Part shown: positions 22,517-31,935 of the stretch, piece by piece | Position numbering within the stretch: the first letter of the stretch is position 1 | Layout: each line of letters opens with the position of its first letter | Assembly: GCF_007197755.1 (NCBI RefSeq) | Contig: NZ_CP041636.1 | Span: 1,214,001 to 1,278,000 of the forward strand | Length of the DNA: 64,000 nt | DNA from: Ferrovibrio terrae | GTDB taxonomy: Bacteria > Pseudomonadota > Alphaproteobacteria > Ferrovibrionales > Ferrovibrionaceae | Direction: 5' to 3' | The notes under the pieces: model-generated | The model's database searches: none | The model's input: only the letters and a program-made list of their open reading frames with translations | What the model was told of the DNA's origin: nothing | Program-made: the position numbers and the translations under genes

Positions 22517-24718
22517 TCACTGTTTACCGGCCATGAAGCCCGGCAGCCAGCCCTCATGGGCCGACTTGAGCTGCGCCACCGATATGGTGCCAAGGCCGGC
22601 AAAGGTCAACGCGTCGCCGCCGGTCAGGCCGAGCTTGGCGACCGGCGCCCCGGCAGCTTCCATCGCTGCGATCACCGCCTCGGCCTTTTCCGCCGGGCAG
22701 GTCAGCACATAACGGGCCTGATCCTCGCCGAAACCGATCTCGAATTCGTCGCCCGAGGGCAGTTTCACCTCGGCGCCGAAGCCGGCCGCCATGGCCATCT
22801 CGGCCAGGGCGATGGCCAGACCGCCGTCCGAGCAGTCATGCACCGCCGAGACCATGCCCTTGCCGATCAGCATCCGCACGGCATCGCCATTGGTGCGCTC
22901 GACCTTCAGGTCGACCGGCGGCGGCGGGCCGGCTTCCTGGCCGCAGATGTCGCGCAGGTAAACCGACTGGCCGAGATGGCCGTTGGTCTTGCCCACCAGC
23001 AGGATGGCTTCGCCCGGCAGCTTGAAGGCCAGCGTCGCCATCTTGGTCACGTCATCCAGAATACCGACGCCACCGATGGCGGGCGTGGGGAGAATCCCCT
23101 TGCCGTTGGTCTCGTTATAGAGCGACACGTTGCCCGACACGACCGGGTAGTCGAGCGCCAGGCAGGCTTCACGGATGCCTTCGACGGCACCGACGAACTG
23201 CCCCATGATCTCGGGGCGTTCCGGGTTGCCGAAATTCATGTTGTCGGTGATGGCGAGCGGACGCGCGCCCACCGCGGTGAGGTTGCGCCAGGTTTCGGCC
23301 ACTGCCTGCTTGCCGCCCTCGACCGGGTCGGCAAAGACATAACGCGGCGTGCAGTCGGTGGTCATGGCGAGGGCCTTCTTCTCGTTGCCCTCGATGCGCA
23401 CCACGGCCGCGTCGCCGCCCGGCACCTGTGCCGTGTTGCCACGGATCAGATGGTCATACTGTTCCCAGATCCAGCGGCGTGAGCTGAGATCCGGCGAACC
23501 GATCAGCTTGCCCAGCGCCTCGACAAACGGCAGCGGATGGTTGACGCGGCCAAGCGGCTTCTGCGGCGGCGTCTTCACCCACGGCCTGTCATACTCCGGC
23601 GAGGCAGCGGCGAGCGGATCGATCGGCAGGTCGCCGACCTGCTCGCCGTTGAAGCGCAGCACCATGCGGCCGGTATCGGTGAGATGACCGATGACGGCGA
23701 AATCGAGTTCCCACTTCTTGAAGATCGCCTCGGCCTGCGGCTCGCTGCCCGGCTTGAGGATGATCAGCATGCGCTCCTGGCTTTCGGAGAGCATGAATTC
23801 GAACGGCGTCATGCCGGTTTCGCGCGCCGGCACCTTGTCAAGATCGATGACGATGCCCATGCCGCCCTTGGACGCCATCTCGAAGGACGAAGACGTCAGA
23901 CCGGCCGCGCCCATATCCTGGATGGCGACGATGGTGTCGGTGTTCATCAGTTCGAGGCAGGCCTCGATCAGCAGCTTTTCGGTGAAGGGATCGCCGACCT
24001 GCACGGTGGGCCGCTTCTCTTCGCTGTCCTCGGTGAATTCAGCCGAGGCCATGGTGGCGCCATGGATGCCGTCGCGGCCGGTCTTGGAGCCGACATAGAC
24101 GACGGGATTGCCCAGGCCCGCGGCGGCCGAATAGAAAATCTTGTCGGTTTTCGCGAGACCGACCGTCATCGCGTTGACCAGGATGTTGCCGTTGTAGCTC
24201 GGGTGGAAATTCACCTCGCCGGCCACCGTCGGCACGCCGACGCTGTTGCCGTAGCCGCCGATGCCATGCACCACGCCCGAGACCAGATGGCGCGTCTTGG
24301 CATGATCGGGCGAGCCGAAGCGCAGCGCATTCAGGTTGGCGACGGGACGCGCGCCCATGGTGAAGACATCGCGCAGGATGCCGCCCACGCCGGTCGCCGC
24401 ACCCTGATAGGGCTCGATGAAGGAGGGATGGTTGTGGCTTTCCATCTTGAAGATGGCGGCATAGCCGTCACCGATATCGATCACGCCGGCATTCTCGCCC
24501 GGACCGCAGATCACCCACGGCGCTTTCGTCGGCAGGGTCTTGAGCCACTTCTTCGACGACTTGTAGGAGCAGTGCTCCGACCACATCACCGAGAAGATGC
24601 CGAGTTCGACCTGGTTGGGCTCGCGGCCCATGATCTCCAGCACCAGATCGTATTCGGCCTTGCTCAGGCCCATCAGATCCTTGGGATACTTCGTCTCACT
24701 CACGCCGGTCTTGCTCAA
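22517..24718 (-). CDS. purL: Phosphoribosylformylglycinamidine synthase subunit PurL
   Basis: The 733-residue small-type PurL, used with separate PurQ and PurS, includes [38 protein letters not shown], the ATP-binding [18 protein letters not shown] and [16 protein letters not shown]. It makes formylglycinamidine ribonucleotide from FGAR with ammonia from PurQ. The start is a TTG that overlaps the purQ stop (TTGA), with GGAG about 8 nt upstream. A GTG five codons later is an alternative. Confidence 0.97.
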   Translation of the reverse strand: MSKTGVSETKYPKDLMGLSKAEYDLVLEIMGREPNQVELGIFSVMWSEHCSYKSSKKWLKTLPTKAPWVICGPGENAGVIDIGDGYAAIFKMESHNHPSFIEPYQGAATGVGGILRDVFTMGARPVANLNALRFGSPDHAKTRHLVSGVVHGIGGYGNSVGVPTVAGEVNFHPSYNGNILVNAMTVGLAKTDKIFYSAAAGLGNPVVYVGSKTGRDGIHGATMASAEFTEDSEEKRPTVQVGDPFTEKLLIEACLELMNTDTIVAIQDMGAAGLTSSSFEMASKGGMGIVIDLDKVPARETGMTPFEFMLSESQERMLIILKPGSEPQAEAIFKKWELDFAVIGHLTDTGRMVLRFNGEQVGDLPIDPLAAASPEYDRPWVKTPPQKPLGRVNHPLPFVEALGKLIGSPDLSSRRWIWEQYDHLIRGNTAQVPGGDAAVVRIEGNEKKALAMTTDCTPRYVFADPVEGGKQAVAETWRNLTAVGARPLAITDNMNFGNPERPEIMGQFVGAVEGIREACLALDYPVVSGNVSLYNETNGKGILPTPAIGGVGILDDVTKMATLAFKLPGEAILLVGKTNGHLGQSVYLRDICGQEAGPPPPVDLKVERTNGDAVRMLIGKGMVSAVHDCSDGGLAIALAEMAMAAGFGAEVKLPSGDEFEIGFGEDQARYVLTCPAEKAEAVIAAMEAAGAPVAKLGLTGGDALTFAGLGTISVAQLKSAHEGWLPGFMAGKQ

Positions 24719-25410
24719 GACAGGGACTCCGCAATCGATTCAAACAGGCCGAGACCATCGGTGCCGCCGCAGACCGGGTCGGTGGCGTTTTCCGGATGCG
24801 GCATCAGGCCAAGCACGGTCTTCTTCGCGTTATAAATGCCGGCGATATTGGACACAGAGCCGTTCAGGTTGGTGCTGGCTGCGACATTGCCGAGGCTGTC
24901 GGCATAGCGGAAGGCGACAAGGTCGGCATCTTCCAGACGCTTCACGCTGTCGGCGTCCAGCGTGTAGTTGCCATCGTGATGCGCGACCGGCACGCGGATG
25001 GTCTGGCCCTTGCGGTATTTCTGCGTGAACTGGCTGGCGGTGGTCTCGACGCGCAGGTTCACTTCGCGGCAGATGAACTGCAGGCTGGCATTGGTCATCA
25101 GCGCGCCAGGCAGCAGGCCCGCCTCACACGCAATCTGGAAACCGTTGCACACGGCCAGCACGCGCGTGCCGGCCTCGGCGCGCTTTTTCACTTCCTGCAT
25201 GATCGGCGAATTGGCCGCCATGGCGCCGCAGCGCAGGTAATCGCCGTAGGAAAAACCGCCCGGCAGCACGATCAGGTCGATGTCTTTCGGCAGTTCGCTG
25301 TCGCCATGCCACACGTCAACCGGCGGCTTGCCGTTGTTGACCTTGGTCAGCGCCATGCGCATGTCGCGCTCGCGGTTCGATCCGGGGAAGGTGACGATGG
25401 CAGCCTTCAT
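24715..25410 (-). CDS. purQ: Phosphoribosylformylglycinamidine synthase glutaminase subunit PurQ
   Basis: The 231-residue class I glutamine amidotransferase begins [17 protein letters not shown]. The catalytic Cys is in [22 protein letters not shown], and the His/Glu pair is in [12 protein letters not shown]. It supplies ammonia to PurL through the PurLSQ complex. It is spaced 3 bp after purS and overlaps purL, so subunit synthesis is coupled. Confidence 0.98.
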   Translation of the reverse strand: MKAAIVTFPGSNRERDMRMALTKVNNGKPPVDVWHGDSELPKDIDLIVLPGGFSYGDYLRCGAMAANSPIMQEVKKRAEAGTRVLAVCNGFQIACEAGLLPGALMTNASLQFICREVNLRVETTASQFTQKYRKGQTIRVPVAHHDGNYTLDADSVKRLEDADLVAFRYADSLGNVAASTNLNGSVSNIAGIYNAKKTVLGLMPHPENATDPVCGGTDGLGLFESIAESLS

Positions 25411-25413
25411 TGA

Positions 25414-25668
25414 TCAGCCCACCAGTTCGACGGAGAAATTCTCGATCACGGTGTTGGCCAGCAGCTTCTGCGCCATGTCCTTCACGGCGGCCTCGATCTC
25501 GGCCTTGGGCTTCGCGGCCAGCGCGCCGGTCAGTTCGAGTTCGATCAGCTTGCCCTGGCGCACATCGGCGACATCGGCGAAGCCGAGGCCATGCAGCGCG
25601 TGATTGATCGCCTTGCCCTGCGGGTCGAGCACGCCGTTCTTCAGGGAAACATGTACGCGGGCTTTCAT
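25414..25668 (-). CDS. purS: Phosphoribosylformylglycinamidine synthase subunit PurS
   Basis: The 84-residue PurS starts MKARVHVSLKNGVLDPQGKAINHALHGLGF and ends KLLANTVIENFSVEL, typical of the dimeric scaffold that bridges PurQ and PurL. The ATG at 25668 is chosen because homologues begin MKARV and a longer frame upstream encodes a non-conserved tail. It is third in the leftward purC-purS-purQ-purL operon order, 81 bp after purC. Confidence 0.95.
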   Translation of the reverse strand: MKARVHVSLKNGVLDPQGKAINHALHGLGFADVADVRQGKLIELELTGALAAKPKAEIEAAVKDMAQKLLANTVIENFSVELVG

Positions 25669-25749
25669 CGTCTCTTCGTCCTTCTGAAAAAGCAGCGGCG
25701 GCCCTTGCTCTGGCCGCCGCTTCAAGTCACGGCGCCTGTTGTGCGCCAG

Positions 25750-26514
25750 TTACTGCATGGTGTCGGGACCCTTGATGTCGCGCGGGCCGCCTTCGGGAAG
25801 AATCCCGAGCCGCCGCGCCACTTCCTGATAGGCCTCGGCGACATTGCCGAGATCGCGGCGGAAGCGGTCCTTGTCCATCTTTTCGTTGGTCTTGAGGTCC
25901 CACAGACGCGCAGAGTCCGGGCTGATCTCGTCGGCCAGGATGATGCGCATCTCGTCATTCTGCCACCAGCGGCCGAATTCCAGCTTGAAGTCAACGAGCC
26001 GGATCCCGATGCCGAGGAACAGGCCGGAGAGGAAATCATTGATGCGCAGCGCGAGGTGCATCAGCTCATCGATTTCCTGCGGATTGGCCCAGCCGAAGCA
26101 GGTGATGTGCTCTTCCGACACCAGCGGATCGCCCAGCTCGTCGTTCTTGTAATAGAACTCGACGATCGAGCGCGGCAGCATGGTGCCTTCGGCAACGCCC
26201 AGGCGGGTGGCCAGCGAGCCGGCGGCGACATTGCGCACGACGACTTCGAGCGGAATGATCTCGACTTCCTTGATCAGCTGCTCGCGCATGTTCAGCCGGC
26301 GCACGAAATGCGTCGGAATACCGACCTCGCCAAGGCGGGTCATCAGGTATTCGGAAATCCGGTTGTTCAGGACACCCTTGCCGGTGATGGTGCCCTTCTT
26401 CTTGTTATTGAACGCCGTGGCGTCGTCTTTGAAATACTGTACCAGAGTGCCCGGCTCGGGACCCTCGAAGAGGACCTTCGCCTTGCCCTCGTAAACCTGT
26501 CTGCGGCGCGTCAT
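25750..26514 (-). CDS. purC: Phosphoribosylaminoimidazole-succinocarboxamide synthase
   Basis: The 254-residue SAICAR synthetase starts with [84 protein letters not shown] and [14 protein letters not shown] supply the CAIR- and ATP-binding sites. It joins aspartate to CAIR in de novo purine synthesis. It is the first gene of the leftward purine operon, divergent from the zeta-subunit gene with a 237-bp shared promoter region. Confidence 0.97.
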   Translation of the reverse strand: MTRRRQVYEGKAKVLFEGPEPGTLVQYFKDDATAFNNKKKGTITGKGVLNNRISEYLMTRLGEVGIPTHFVRRLNMREQLIKEVEIIPLEVVVRNVAAGSLATRLGVAEGTMLPRSIVEFYYKNDELGDPLVSEEHITCFGWANPQEIDELMHLALRINDFLSGLFLGIGIRLVDFKLEFGRWWQNDEMRIILADEISPDSARLWDLKTNEKMDKDRFRRDLGNVAEAYQEVARRLGILPEGGPRDIKGPDTMQ

Positions 26515-26751
26515 GGCACACCTGTCCGGCTATAGGGAAAGCTCGCGCCCTAGATACCGCAAGGGGGTTCGCGCCGCAATGCGCCCAAGAGCATTTAGGG
26601 GACACAGGAAACAGTGGAAAAGCATCGCCGCGAAACTACGCATATCGCCCGGTTTTCCGTCATAAATCCCTGACCGGCCGGACACTTGCGGCCGGGGGGG
26701 ACGCACCCCTATATATCGGACACCTTTCTCCCCGTTTGCGACGAGGCCCGG

Positions 26752-27069
26752 ATGACCACTTTTGATGACCGCAAGGACGCCTTCGAGAAGAAGCATGCCC
26801 ATGACGAGGAGCTTGCCTTCAAGGCGGTCGCGCGGCGCAACAAGCTGCTCGGCCTGTGGGTCGCCGAACAGATCGGCCTGACCGGCGAAGCCGCCGATGC
26901 CTATGCCAAGGACGTGGTGGCCGCCGATTTCGAGGAAGCCGGCGACGCCGACGTGATCCGCAAGGTGCAGGCCGACCTGAAGGCCAAGAATGTCGAGGTT
27001 TCCGACCACCGCCTGGCCGCCAAGCTGGCCGAGCTGCTGGACGTGGCCAAGAAGCAGCTTTCCGCCTAA
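26752..27069 (+). CDS. F1-ATPase inhibitory zeta subunit (DUF1476 family)
   Basis: This 105-residue helical protein starts MTTFDDRKDAFEKKHAHDEELAFKAVARRNKLLGLWVAEQIGL. That is the signature of DUF1476, shown in Paracoccus denitrificans to be the zeta subunit that blocks ATP hydrolysis by F1-ATPase through its N-terminal segment. The remaining part is the four-helix body with DHRLAAKLAELLDVAKKQL. The ATG at 26752 follows GAGG. Whether the inhibitory N-terminus is active in this species is unknown, since potency varies among alphaproteobacteria. Confidence 0.92.
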   Translation: MTTFDDRKDAFEKKHAHDEELAFKAVARRNKLLGLWVAEQIGLTGEAADAYAKDVVAADFEEAGDADVIRKVQADLKAKNVEVSDHRLAAKLAELLDVAKKQLSA

Positions 27070-27087
27070 ACCACGGAATTTTATATA

Positions 27088-28500
27088 TTATTTGACACTG
27101 ACGGTCGCCATCATCCCGGCGGCCTGATGCTCCAGGATATGGCAATGGAGCATCCAGTGGCCGGGGTTGTCGGCCACCAGGGCGAGCTGCGCCTTCTCAT
27201 TGGGCTGCAGCAGCACCGTGTCGCGCCAGGGTTTGCCCGGCTGGGTCAGCACGCGGAAGACATGGCCATGCAGATGCACCGGATGCGGCCATGACGTCTC
27301 GTTGCTGGCCTCGATCAGGTAGGAGCGTCCGCGCTTCAGGCTGAACAGGGTGTTGTGGCCGAGATGGTCCGAATGTTCGGTCATCGCCTCGCCGTTCAGG
27401 CTCCAGGCCATGCGGTGCCGGTCCCAGGCCTGCCGCATATCCAGCTTCGCCCCGCCATCGACCTTCAGATCGTAAGGCACGCCCATACCGCCGCCCAGCA
27501 CCAGCGGCAGGCGCTCGGCCTTCGCGGCATCGAACGCGCCGACCGGATTGGCGGCGAGTGTGGGTGCATCTTGCGACCCCGACGCCCTTGCCGGTGCATC
27601 GCCGTAAGCCAAATCGGTCAGGCGATGCTCGCGGCCCTGGAAGTCGCGATCGAAGACCGAATAGCGCGTGGCAGGATTGCCGGTGAGGTCAACGATGAGA
27701 TCGGCGCGCATGCCGGGGCCGAGCGTGACGCGATCCCGCGGCCCAAGCTGCAGCGGCGTCTCGAGCGGATGGCCGTCCAATGCTACGATCCAGGGCGCGT
27801 GATCGGAAAAGCGCAGATCGAAGATGCGCGCATTCGCGGTGTTGACCAGACGCAGGCGGATGCGTTCGCCGGCCGTCACCGCGAAAGGCTGCACCAGCTT
27901 GCCGTTGTTGAGCGCGACATTGCCGAGCCGCCCGGCATGGGTGAGATCCATGAAGTTGCCGAAATCGGGCGTGATCTGCGCGTCTTTATTCAGGCGCAGA
28001 TCGCTCAGCACCCAGGCGACATCGCGATCCACCGGCGGCGGGTTCGGTTCATCGACAATGAGAAGACCGTAGAGACCGCGGCCGACCTGCTCGGGATTGC
28101 CGGCGTGCGGGTGATACCAGAAGGTGCCGGCATCCTGGCAGGCGAAGTCGTAAGTGAAGCTGGCGCCGGGCCTGACCGGTTTCTGCGTCAGGCCCGGCAC
28201 GCCGTCCATCGCATTGGGCAGGCGGATGCCATGCCAGTGAATCGTGGTGTCCTGCGTCAGGTTGTTTTTCAGCACGGCGCGCAGGCGGTCGTTCTGCTTC
28301 AGGCGCAGCACTGGTCCGGGCAGGCTGTTGTTATAGGCCCAGACAGCCGTGTCCTGCTGGTTCGGCATCACCGGCCAGGTGGCAGGCGCCGGCATCAGCG
28401 TGACATTCGTCGTCGCAGCCGACGCAACCTTCGGCAGCGCCACGAAGGCGACAGCGGCGACGGAAGAGGCGGCGGTGAGGAAATGGCGGCGCGTGATCAT
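27088..28500 (-). CDS. Tat-exported multicopper oxidase
   Basis: The 470-residue protein has a twin-arginine signal, ITRRHFLTAASSVAAVAFVA, then three cupredoxin domains. The copper motifs are IHWHGIRLP, TFWYHPHAGNPEQVGRGLYG, HPVHLHGHVF and HCHILEHQAAGMM. The last of these holds the T1/T3 ligands with a Met as axial residue, indicating a higher-potential type 1 site. Similar enzymes oxidise cuprous copper or phenols in the periplasm. No copper regulator or CopB is adjacent, and the MAWSLNGEAMTEHSDH stretch is too short to be a CueO-like Met-rich lid. Confidence 0.92.
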   Translation of the reverse strand: MITRRHFLTAASSVAAVAFVALPKVASAATTNVTLMPAPATWPVMPNQQDTAVWAYNNSLPGPVLRLKQNDRLRAVLKNNLTQDTTIHWHGIRLPNAMDGVPGLTQKPVRPGASFTYDFACQDAGTFWYHPHAGNPEQVGRGLYGLLIVDEPNPPPVDRDVAWVLSDLRLNKDAQITPDFGNFMDLTHAGRLGNVALNNGKLVQPFAVTAGERIRLRLVNTANARIFDLRFSDHAPWIVALDGHPLETPLQLGPRDRVTLGPGMRADLIVDLTGNPATRYSVFDRDFQGREHRLTDLAYGDAPARASGSQDAPTLAANPVGAFDAAKAERLPLVLGGGMGVPYDLKVDGGAKLDMRQAWDRHRMAWSLNGEAMTEHSDHLGHNTLFSLKRGRSYLIEASNETSWPHPVHLHGHVFRVLTQPGKPWRDTVLLQPNEKAQLALVADNPGHWMLHCHILEHQAAGMMATVSVK

Positions 28501-28571
28501 GCGGGCATGCTAGCGCGGGACAACCTCCCGCGCACCTTACCATGTGGCAAGGCGCAGACGACTTGTGTTTT

Positions 28572-29465
28572 TCAGGCCTGCTTCTGGGGTCGCAGTGCCA
28601 GCCACAGCCCCGCCAGCACCACCGCCATGCCGGCGAGTAACGGTCCCGTGAGCGGCTCGGCCAGCAGCAGCGCGCCGACGATGCCGGCCGTGATCGGGCT
28701 TAAGCCAAGAAAGACCGTGACCTGTGTGGGCGGCGCATGGCGCAACGCCCAGAGCCAGCCGAAATAGCCGATGCCGCTGCTGAGGCCGATGAACACCACG
28801 GCGAGCCAGCCGGTGGTGCTGTAGCCCGGCCAGCCGGTGAAGGCACCTTCCCACACTGCGAGAAAGATCAGGAAGGCGACGCTGGCCAGCATCGAATAGG
28901 CCCCGACGCTGAGCGTGGGGTAGCGCTGCAGATAGGGCTTGAACAGCACGCTGCAGAGCGCGCCGCAGAAGGCGGCCAGCAGCACGGCGCCTTCGCCCAG
29001 AAAACTATTCGGCCAGCTGTCTGCGCTGGCGCCGTCGAAAATCTTTTCACCGAGCGCGAGCCCAACGCCGAGGATGGTGAGCAGCACACCTGCGGATTTC
29101 AGCAGGGTGAGCTTTTCACGGCCAAGAATGGCGGCGATGATCATGGTCATCAGCGGGAAGCTGGCAAACAGAAGTGCCGCGCGCGCGGCGGTAATATGCG
29201 CCAGGCCATAATTGATCAGCACGATCAGGATGCCGAACTGCAGGATGCCGAAAATGGCGATCGGCAGCGCATCGCGCCAGGCGAAACGCATCGGCATGCG
29301 CAGGTGAGCCATCACCGGCAGCAGGCAGGCGGCGCCGATGGCATAGCGGAACATCGCCAGCGTGCCCGGGCCGCTTTCGCCGACGGCATAGCGCGTGGCG
29401 ACCAGCGCCAGCCCGACCTGCACGCCGACGCCGGCGGCGACGGCAATGGGCGCCCAGCTTTTCAA
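28572..29465 (-). CDS. EamA/DMT-family transporter
   Basis: The 297-residue protein consists of ten predicted membrane helices in two EamA repeats. The first includes GESGPGTLAMFRYAIGAACLLPVMAHL and the second includes GLSPITAGIVGALLLAEPLTGPLLAGMAVVLAGLWLAL. Members export amino acids, metabolites or drugs; the substrate is not deducible. The start is a TTG overlapping the stop of the MarR-GNAT gene (TTGA), so it is translationally coupled to that regulator/acetyltransferase. An acetylate-and-export function is a reasonable inference. Confidence 0.87.
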   Translation of the reverse strand: MKSWAPIAVAAGVGVQVGLALVATRYAVGESGPGTLAMFRYAIGAACLLPVMAHLRMPMRFAWRDALPIAIFGILQFGILIVLINYGLAHITAARAALLFASFPLMTMIIAAILGREKLTLLKSAGVLLTILGVGLALGEKIFDGASADSWPNSFLGEGAVLLAAFCGALCSVLFKPYLQRYPTLSVGAYSMLASVAFLIFLAVWEGAFTGWPGYSTTGWLAVVFIGLSSGIGYFGWLWALRHAPPTQVTVFLGLSPITAGIVGALLLAEPLTGPLLAGMAVVLAGLWLALRPQKQA

Positions 29466-30436
29466 AGCTTGAGATCCCAGGTCTCGCCGATCAGCTTCTG
29501 GCCGAAACTGTCATGCGGTTCGCTCTGCACCAGCCTGAAGCCGGTCTTTTCGTAGATGCCGCGCGCGGCGACCAGAATACTGTTCGTCCACAGCGTGATC
29601 TTGCGATAGCCTTTCAGCTTGGCGAAATCGATACAGGCCTGTACCAGCGCCTTGCCGACGCCAAGGCCGCGTGCCTTCGGGTCGACGATCAGCACGCGCA
29701 GCTTGGCCACCGTGGCAGACTTGCGGATCAGGAAGACACAGCCGACGCGTTCGCCGCTGTCGAGTTCGGCGATCCAGGCATTCTCCCATGCGGGATCGAA
29801 GTCGCGCAGGAACTGCGTGCCGACCTCGGCGGCCAGCGCCTCGAAGCTGCTGTCCCAGCCATATTCGGCGGTGTAGAGCTCGCCATGCTTCTGCACCATC
29901 CAGCCGATATCGCCGGGACGATGCGGGCGCAGATGGAAACCCGGCTTGGCAGCCGGTTTTTCTTCCGACAGCAGCTGCGTGATGGTGTCCATCGCCTCGA
30001 CCAGCCGGGCGCGATCTTCCGCCGGCAGCCGCTCGATCAGCGGGCTGAGCACACGACGCGACACATCCTCCTGCGGCGCGAAGGCCTTGCGGCCGGCAGC
30101 GGTGATGGTGAGCACGCTCTGGCGCGCATCTTCCTTCGCCGCCTTGCGGGTGATCAGCCCCTGTTTCTCGAAGCCGCGCAGCATGCGGCTCAGGTAGCCG
30201 GCATCCATCCCCAGATCACGCACCAGATCGGACGCCGTGACGCGGTCGCGATGCGCGAGTTCATAGAGCACGCGGGTCTCGGCCAGCGAGAAGGGATCGT
30301 AGAGCCTGCTGCCCTCGAGCAGGCCGATCTTATGGGTATAGAAGCGGTTGAAGGACCGCATGCGCTCGACCTGAGCCGCGACATCGGCGGCAAGGGCGGA
30401 CTTCGGGCTTTTGCGGGCGGCAGCAGGCTTCGTCAT
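29462..30436 (-). CDS. MarR-family regulator fused to GNAT acetyltransferase
   Basis: Residues about 15-160 of this 324-residue protein form a MarR winged helix (VTASDLVRDLGMDAGYLSRMLRGFEKQGLITRKAAKEDARQSVLTITAAGR). Residues about 170-324 form a GNAT domain with the acetyl-CoA loop in VDPKARGLGVGKALVQACIDFAK and ILVAARGIYEKTGFRLV. The fusion is known from several proteobacteria but its substrate is unclear. A GGAGG lies about 10 nt before the ATG at 30436, and a perfect TTGACTAAGTCAA palindrome lies 37 bp upstream, consistent with autoregulation of this gene and the coupled exporter. Confidence 0.92.
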   Translation of the reverse strand: MTKPAAARKSPKSALAADVAAQVERMRSFNRFYTHKIGLLEGSRLYDPFSLAETRVLYELAHRDRVTASDLVRDLGMDAGYLSRMLRGFEKQGLITRKAAKEDARQSVLTITAAGRKAFAPQEDVSRRVLSPLIERLPAEDRARLVEAMDTITQLLSEEKPAAKPGFHLRPHRPGDIGWMVQKHGELYTAEYGWDSSFEALAAEVGTQFLRDFDPAWENAWIAELDSGERVGCVFLIRKSATVAKLRVLIVDPKARGLGVGKALVQACIDFAKLKGYRKITLWTNSILVAARGIYEKTGFRLVQSEPHDSFGQKLIGETWDLKL

Positions 30437-30472
30437 GGGGCGCGTTCCTCCGCGCCCATCCTGCCTCAATAC

Positions 30473-30485
30473 TTGACTAAGTCAA
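30473..30485. promoter_or_regulatory. Probable MarR-GNAT operator
   Basis: TTGACTAAGTCAA is a perfect 13-bp palindrome 37 bp upstream of the MarR-GNAT start. It lies 17 bp from the stop of the leftward otsA gene, so it controls only the leftward regulator-exporter unit. Confidence 0.7.
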
Positions 30486-30501
30486 CTATCTATTCGCCTG
30501 G

Positions 30502-31935
30502 CTAATCGGCCGCCCCGGCGAGGTTGTCATCCCCGCGACCGGCTGGGTTGCCCTCGGCCTGCAGGGCGGCGAGGTAGTTTTCCCGCCAGTGCGAAATGGT
30601 ATTGACCTTCAGCACGCCCATCATCGATTCCCAGCGCTGGCGCCGTTCCTCCAGCGGCATGACCAGCGCGCGGTGCAGCGCGTCGGCGATATGCTCGGTG
30701 TCGTAAGGGTTCACCAGCAGCGCGCCTTTCAGCTCGCGCGCGGCACCGGCAAAGCGCGACAGCACCAGTGCCCCCGGATCGGCCGGATCCTGCGAGGCGA
30801 CATATTCCTTGGCCACGAGGTTCATGCCGTCGCGCAAGGGCGTGACCAGGCCGACGCGGGCATGGCGGTAGAAACCGGCCAGCGTGTTGCGGGCAAACGA
30901 CTTGTTGAGATAGCGCACCGGCACCCAGTCGAATTCGGCGAACTTGCCGTTGATGCGCCCGGTGAGCGCGTCGAGCTCGTTGCGCAGTTTGCGATACTGC
31001 GCCACCTCGCCGCGCGAGATCGGCGCGATCTGCATGAAGGTGACCTTGCCGCGATGTTCGGGCCGGCTGCCGAGCAGATGCTGGAAGGCCTCGAAGCGCT
31101 GCGGGATGCCCTTGGAATAATCGAGCCGGTCGACACCGACCACCAGCGCACGGCCGGCGAGGCTTTCGGTGAGGCGCTGGGTTTCGTCGCTGTTGGCGCC
31201 CTCGGCGGCGATCTCGGCGAAATCCTGCGTGTCGATGCCGATCGGGAAGGTGCCGACGCGCAGTTCGCGGCCAAACGCGCCGATACGCACATCGCCCTCG
31301 CCGCTGTTGCCGATCACGGTGCCCTCGGCTTCATGCAGGATGTATTCGGTCAGCGCGCGCACGTCGCCACGGGTCTGGAAGCCGACCAGATCATAGGCGC
31401 AGAGATCGCGCACCAGCCGCTCGTGGCCGGGCAGCGCCGCCAGCACTTCGGGCGCCGGGAAAGGAATATGCATGAAGAAACCGATGCGGTTCTGCACGCC
31501 GCGCCGGCGCAGTTCGGCAGCCAGCGGAATGAAATGGTAGTCGTGGATCCAGATCACGTCGTCGGGCCTGAGCTCGGTCGCCAGCTGGTCGGCAAAACGC
31601 GCATTGACGGCGAGATAACTGTCCCAGGCCGAACGGCGGAATTCGATCAGGCCGAGCCGGTAGTGGCAGAGCGGCCAGAGCATGCCGTTGGAGAATTCGA
31701 GATAGAAGCCCTTGTGTTCCTCGGTGGTGAGGTCGAGCACGGCATAGTCGACGCGGCCCTGGCGGGTGCGGCGCGGCTCAGGCGATGGCGCGTCGTTGAT
31801 CTCGCCGCTCCAGCCGAACCACAACCCGCCATGCTGCTGCAGCGATTCACGCAGGGCCACGGCGAGGCCGCCGGCACGGCCGGCGCGGTCACGCGGCATG
31901 GCGACGCGGTTGGAAACGACTACGAGCCGCGCCAA
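30502..31935 (-). CDS. otsA: Trehalose-6-phosphate synthase
   Basis: The 477-residue GT20 enzyme begins [16 protein letters not shown]. It contains [11 protein letters not shown] for UDP-glucose/phosphate binding, [38 protein letters not shown] and [28 protein letters not shown]. It joins UDP-glucose and glucose-6-phosphate. The start is a TTG at 31935 with GGGAGG 7 nt upstream, and the gene overlaps the preceding GH15 gene by 16 bp. It is the last gene of otsB-GH15-otsA. Confidence 0.95.
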   Translation of the reverse strand: MARLVVVSNRVAMPRDRAGRAGGLAVALRESLQQHGGLWFGWSGEINDAPSPEPRRTRQGRVDYAVLDLTTEEHKGFYLEFSNGMLWPLCHYRLGLIEFRRSAWDSYLAVNARFADQLATELRPDDVIWIHDYHFIPLAAELRRRGVQNRIGFFMHIPFPAPEVLAALPGHERLVRDLCAYDLVGFQTRGDVRALTEYILHEAEGTVIGNSGEGDVRIGAFGRELRVGTFPIGIDTQDFAEIAAEGANSDETQRLTESLAGRALVVGVDRLDYSKGIPQRFEAFQHLLGSRPEHRGKVTFMQIAPISRGEVAQYRKLRNELDALTGRINGKFAEFDWVPVRYLNKSFARNTLAGFYRHARVGLVTPLRDGMNLVAKEYVASQDPADPGALVLSRFAGAARELKGALLVNPYDTEHIADALHRALVMPLEERRQRWESMMGVLKVNTISHWRENYLAALQAEGNPAGRGDDNLAGAAD

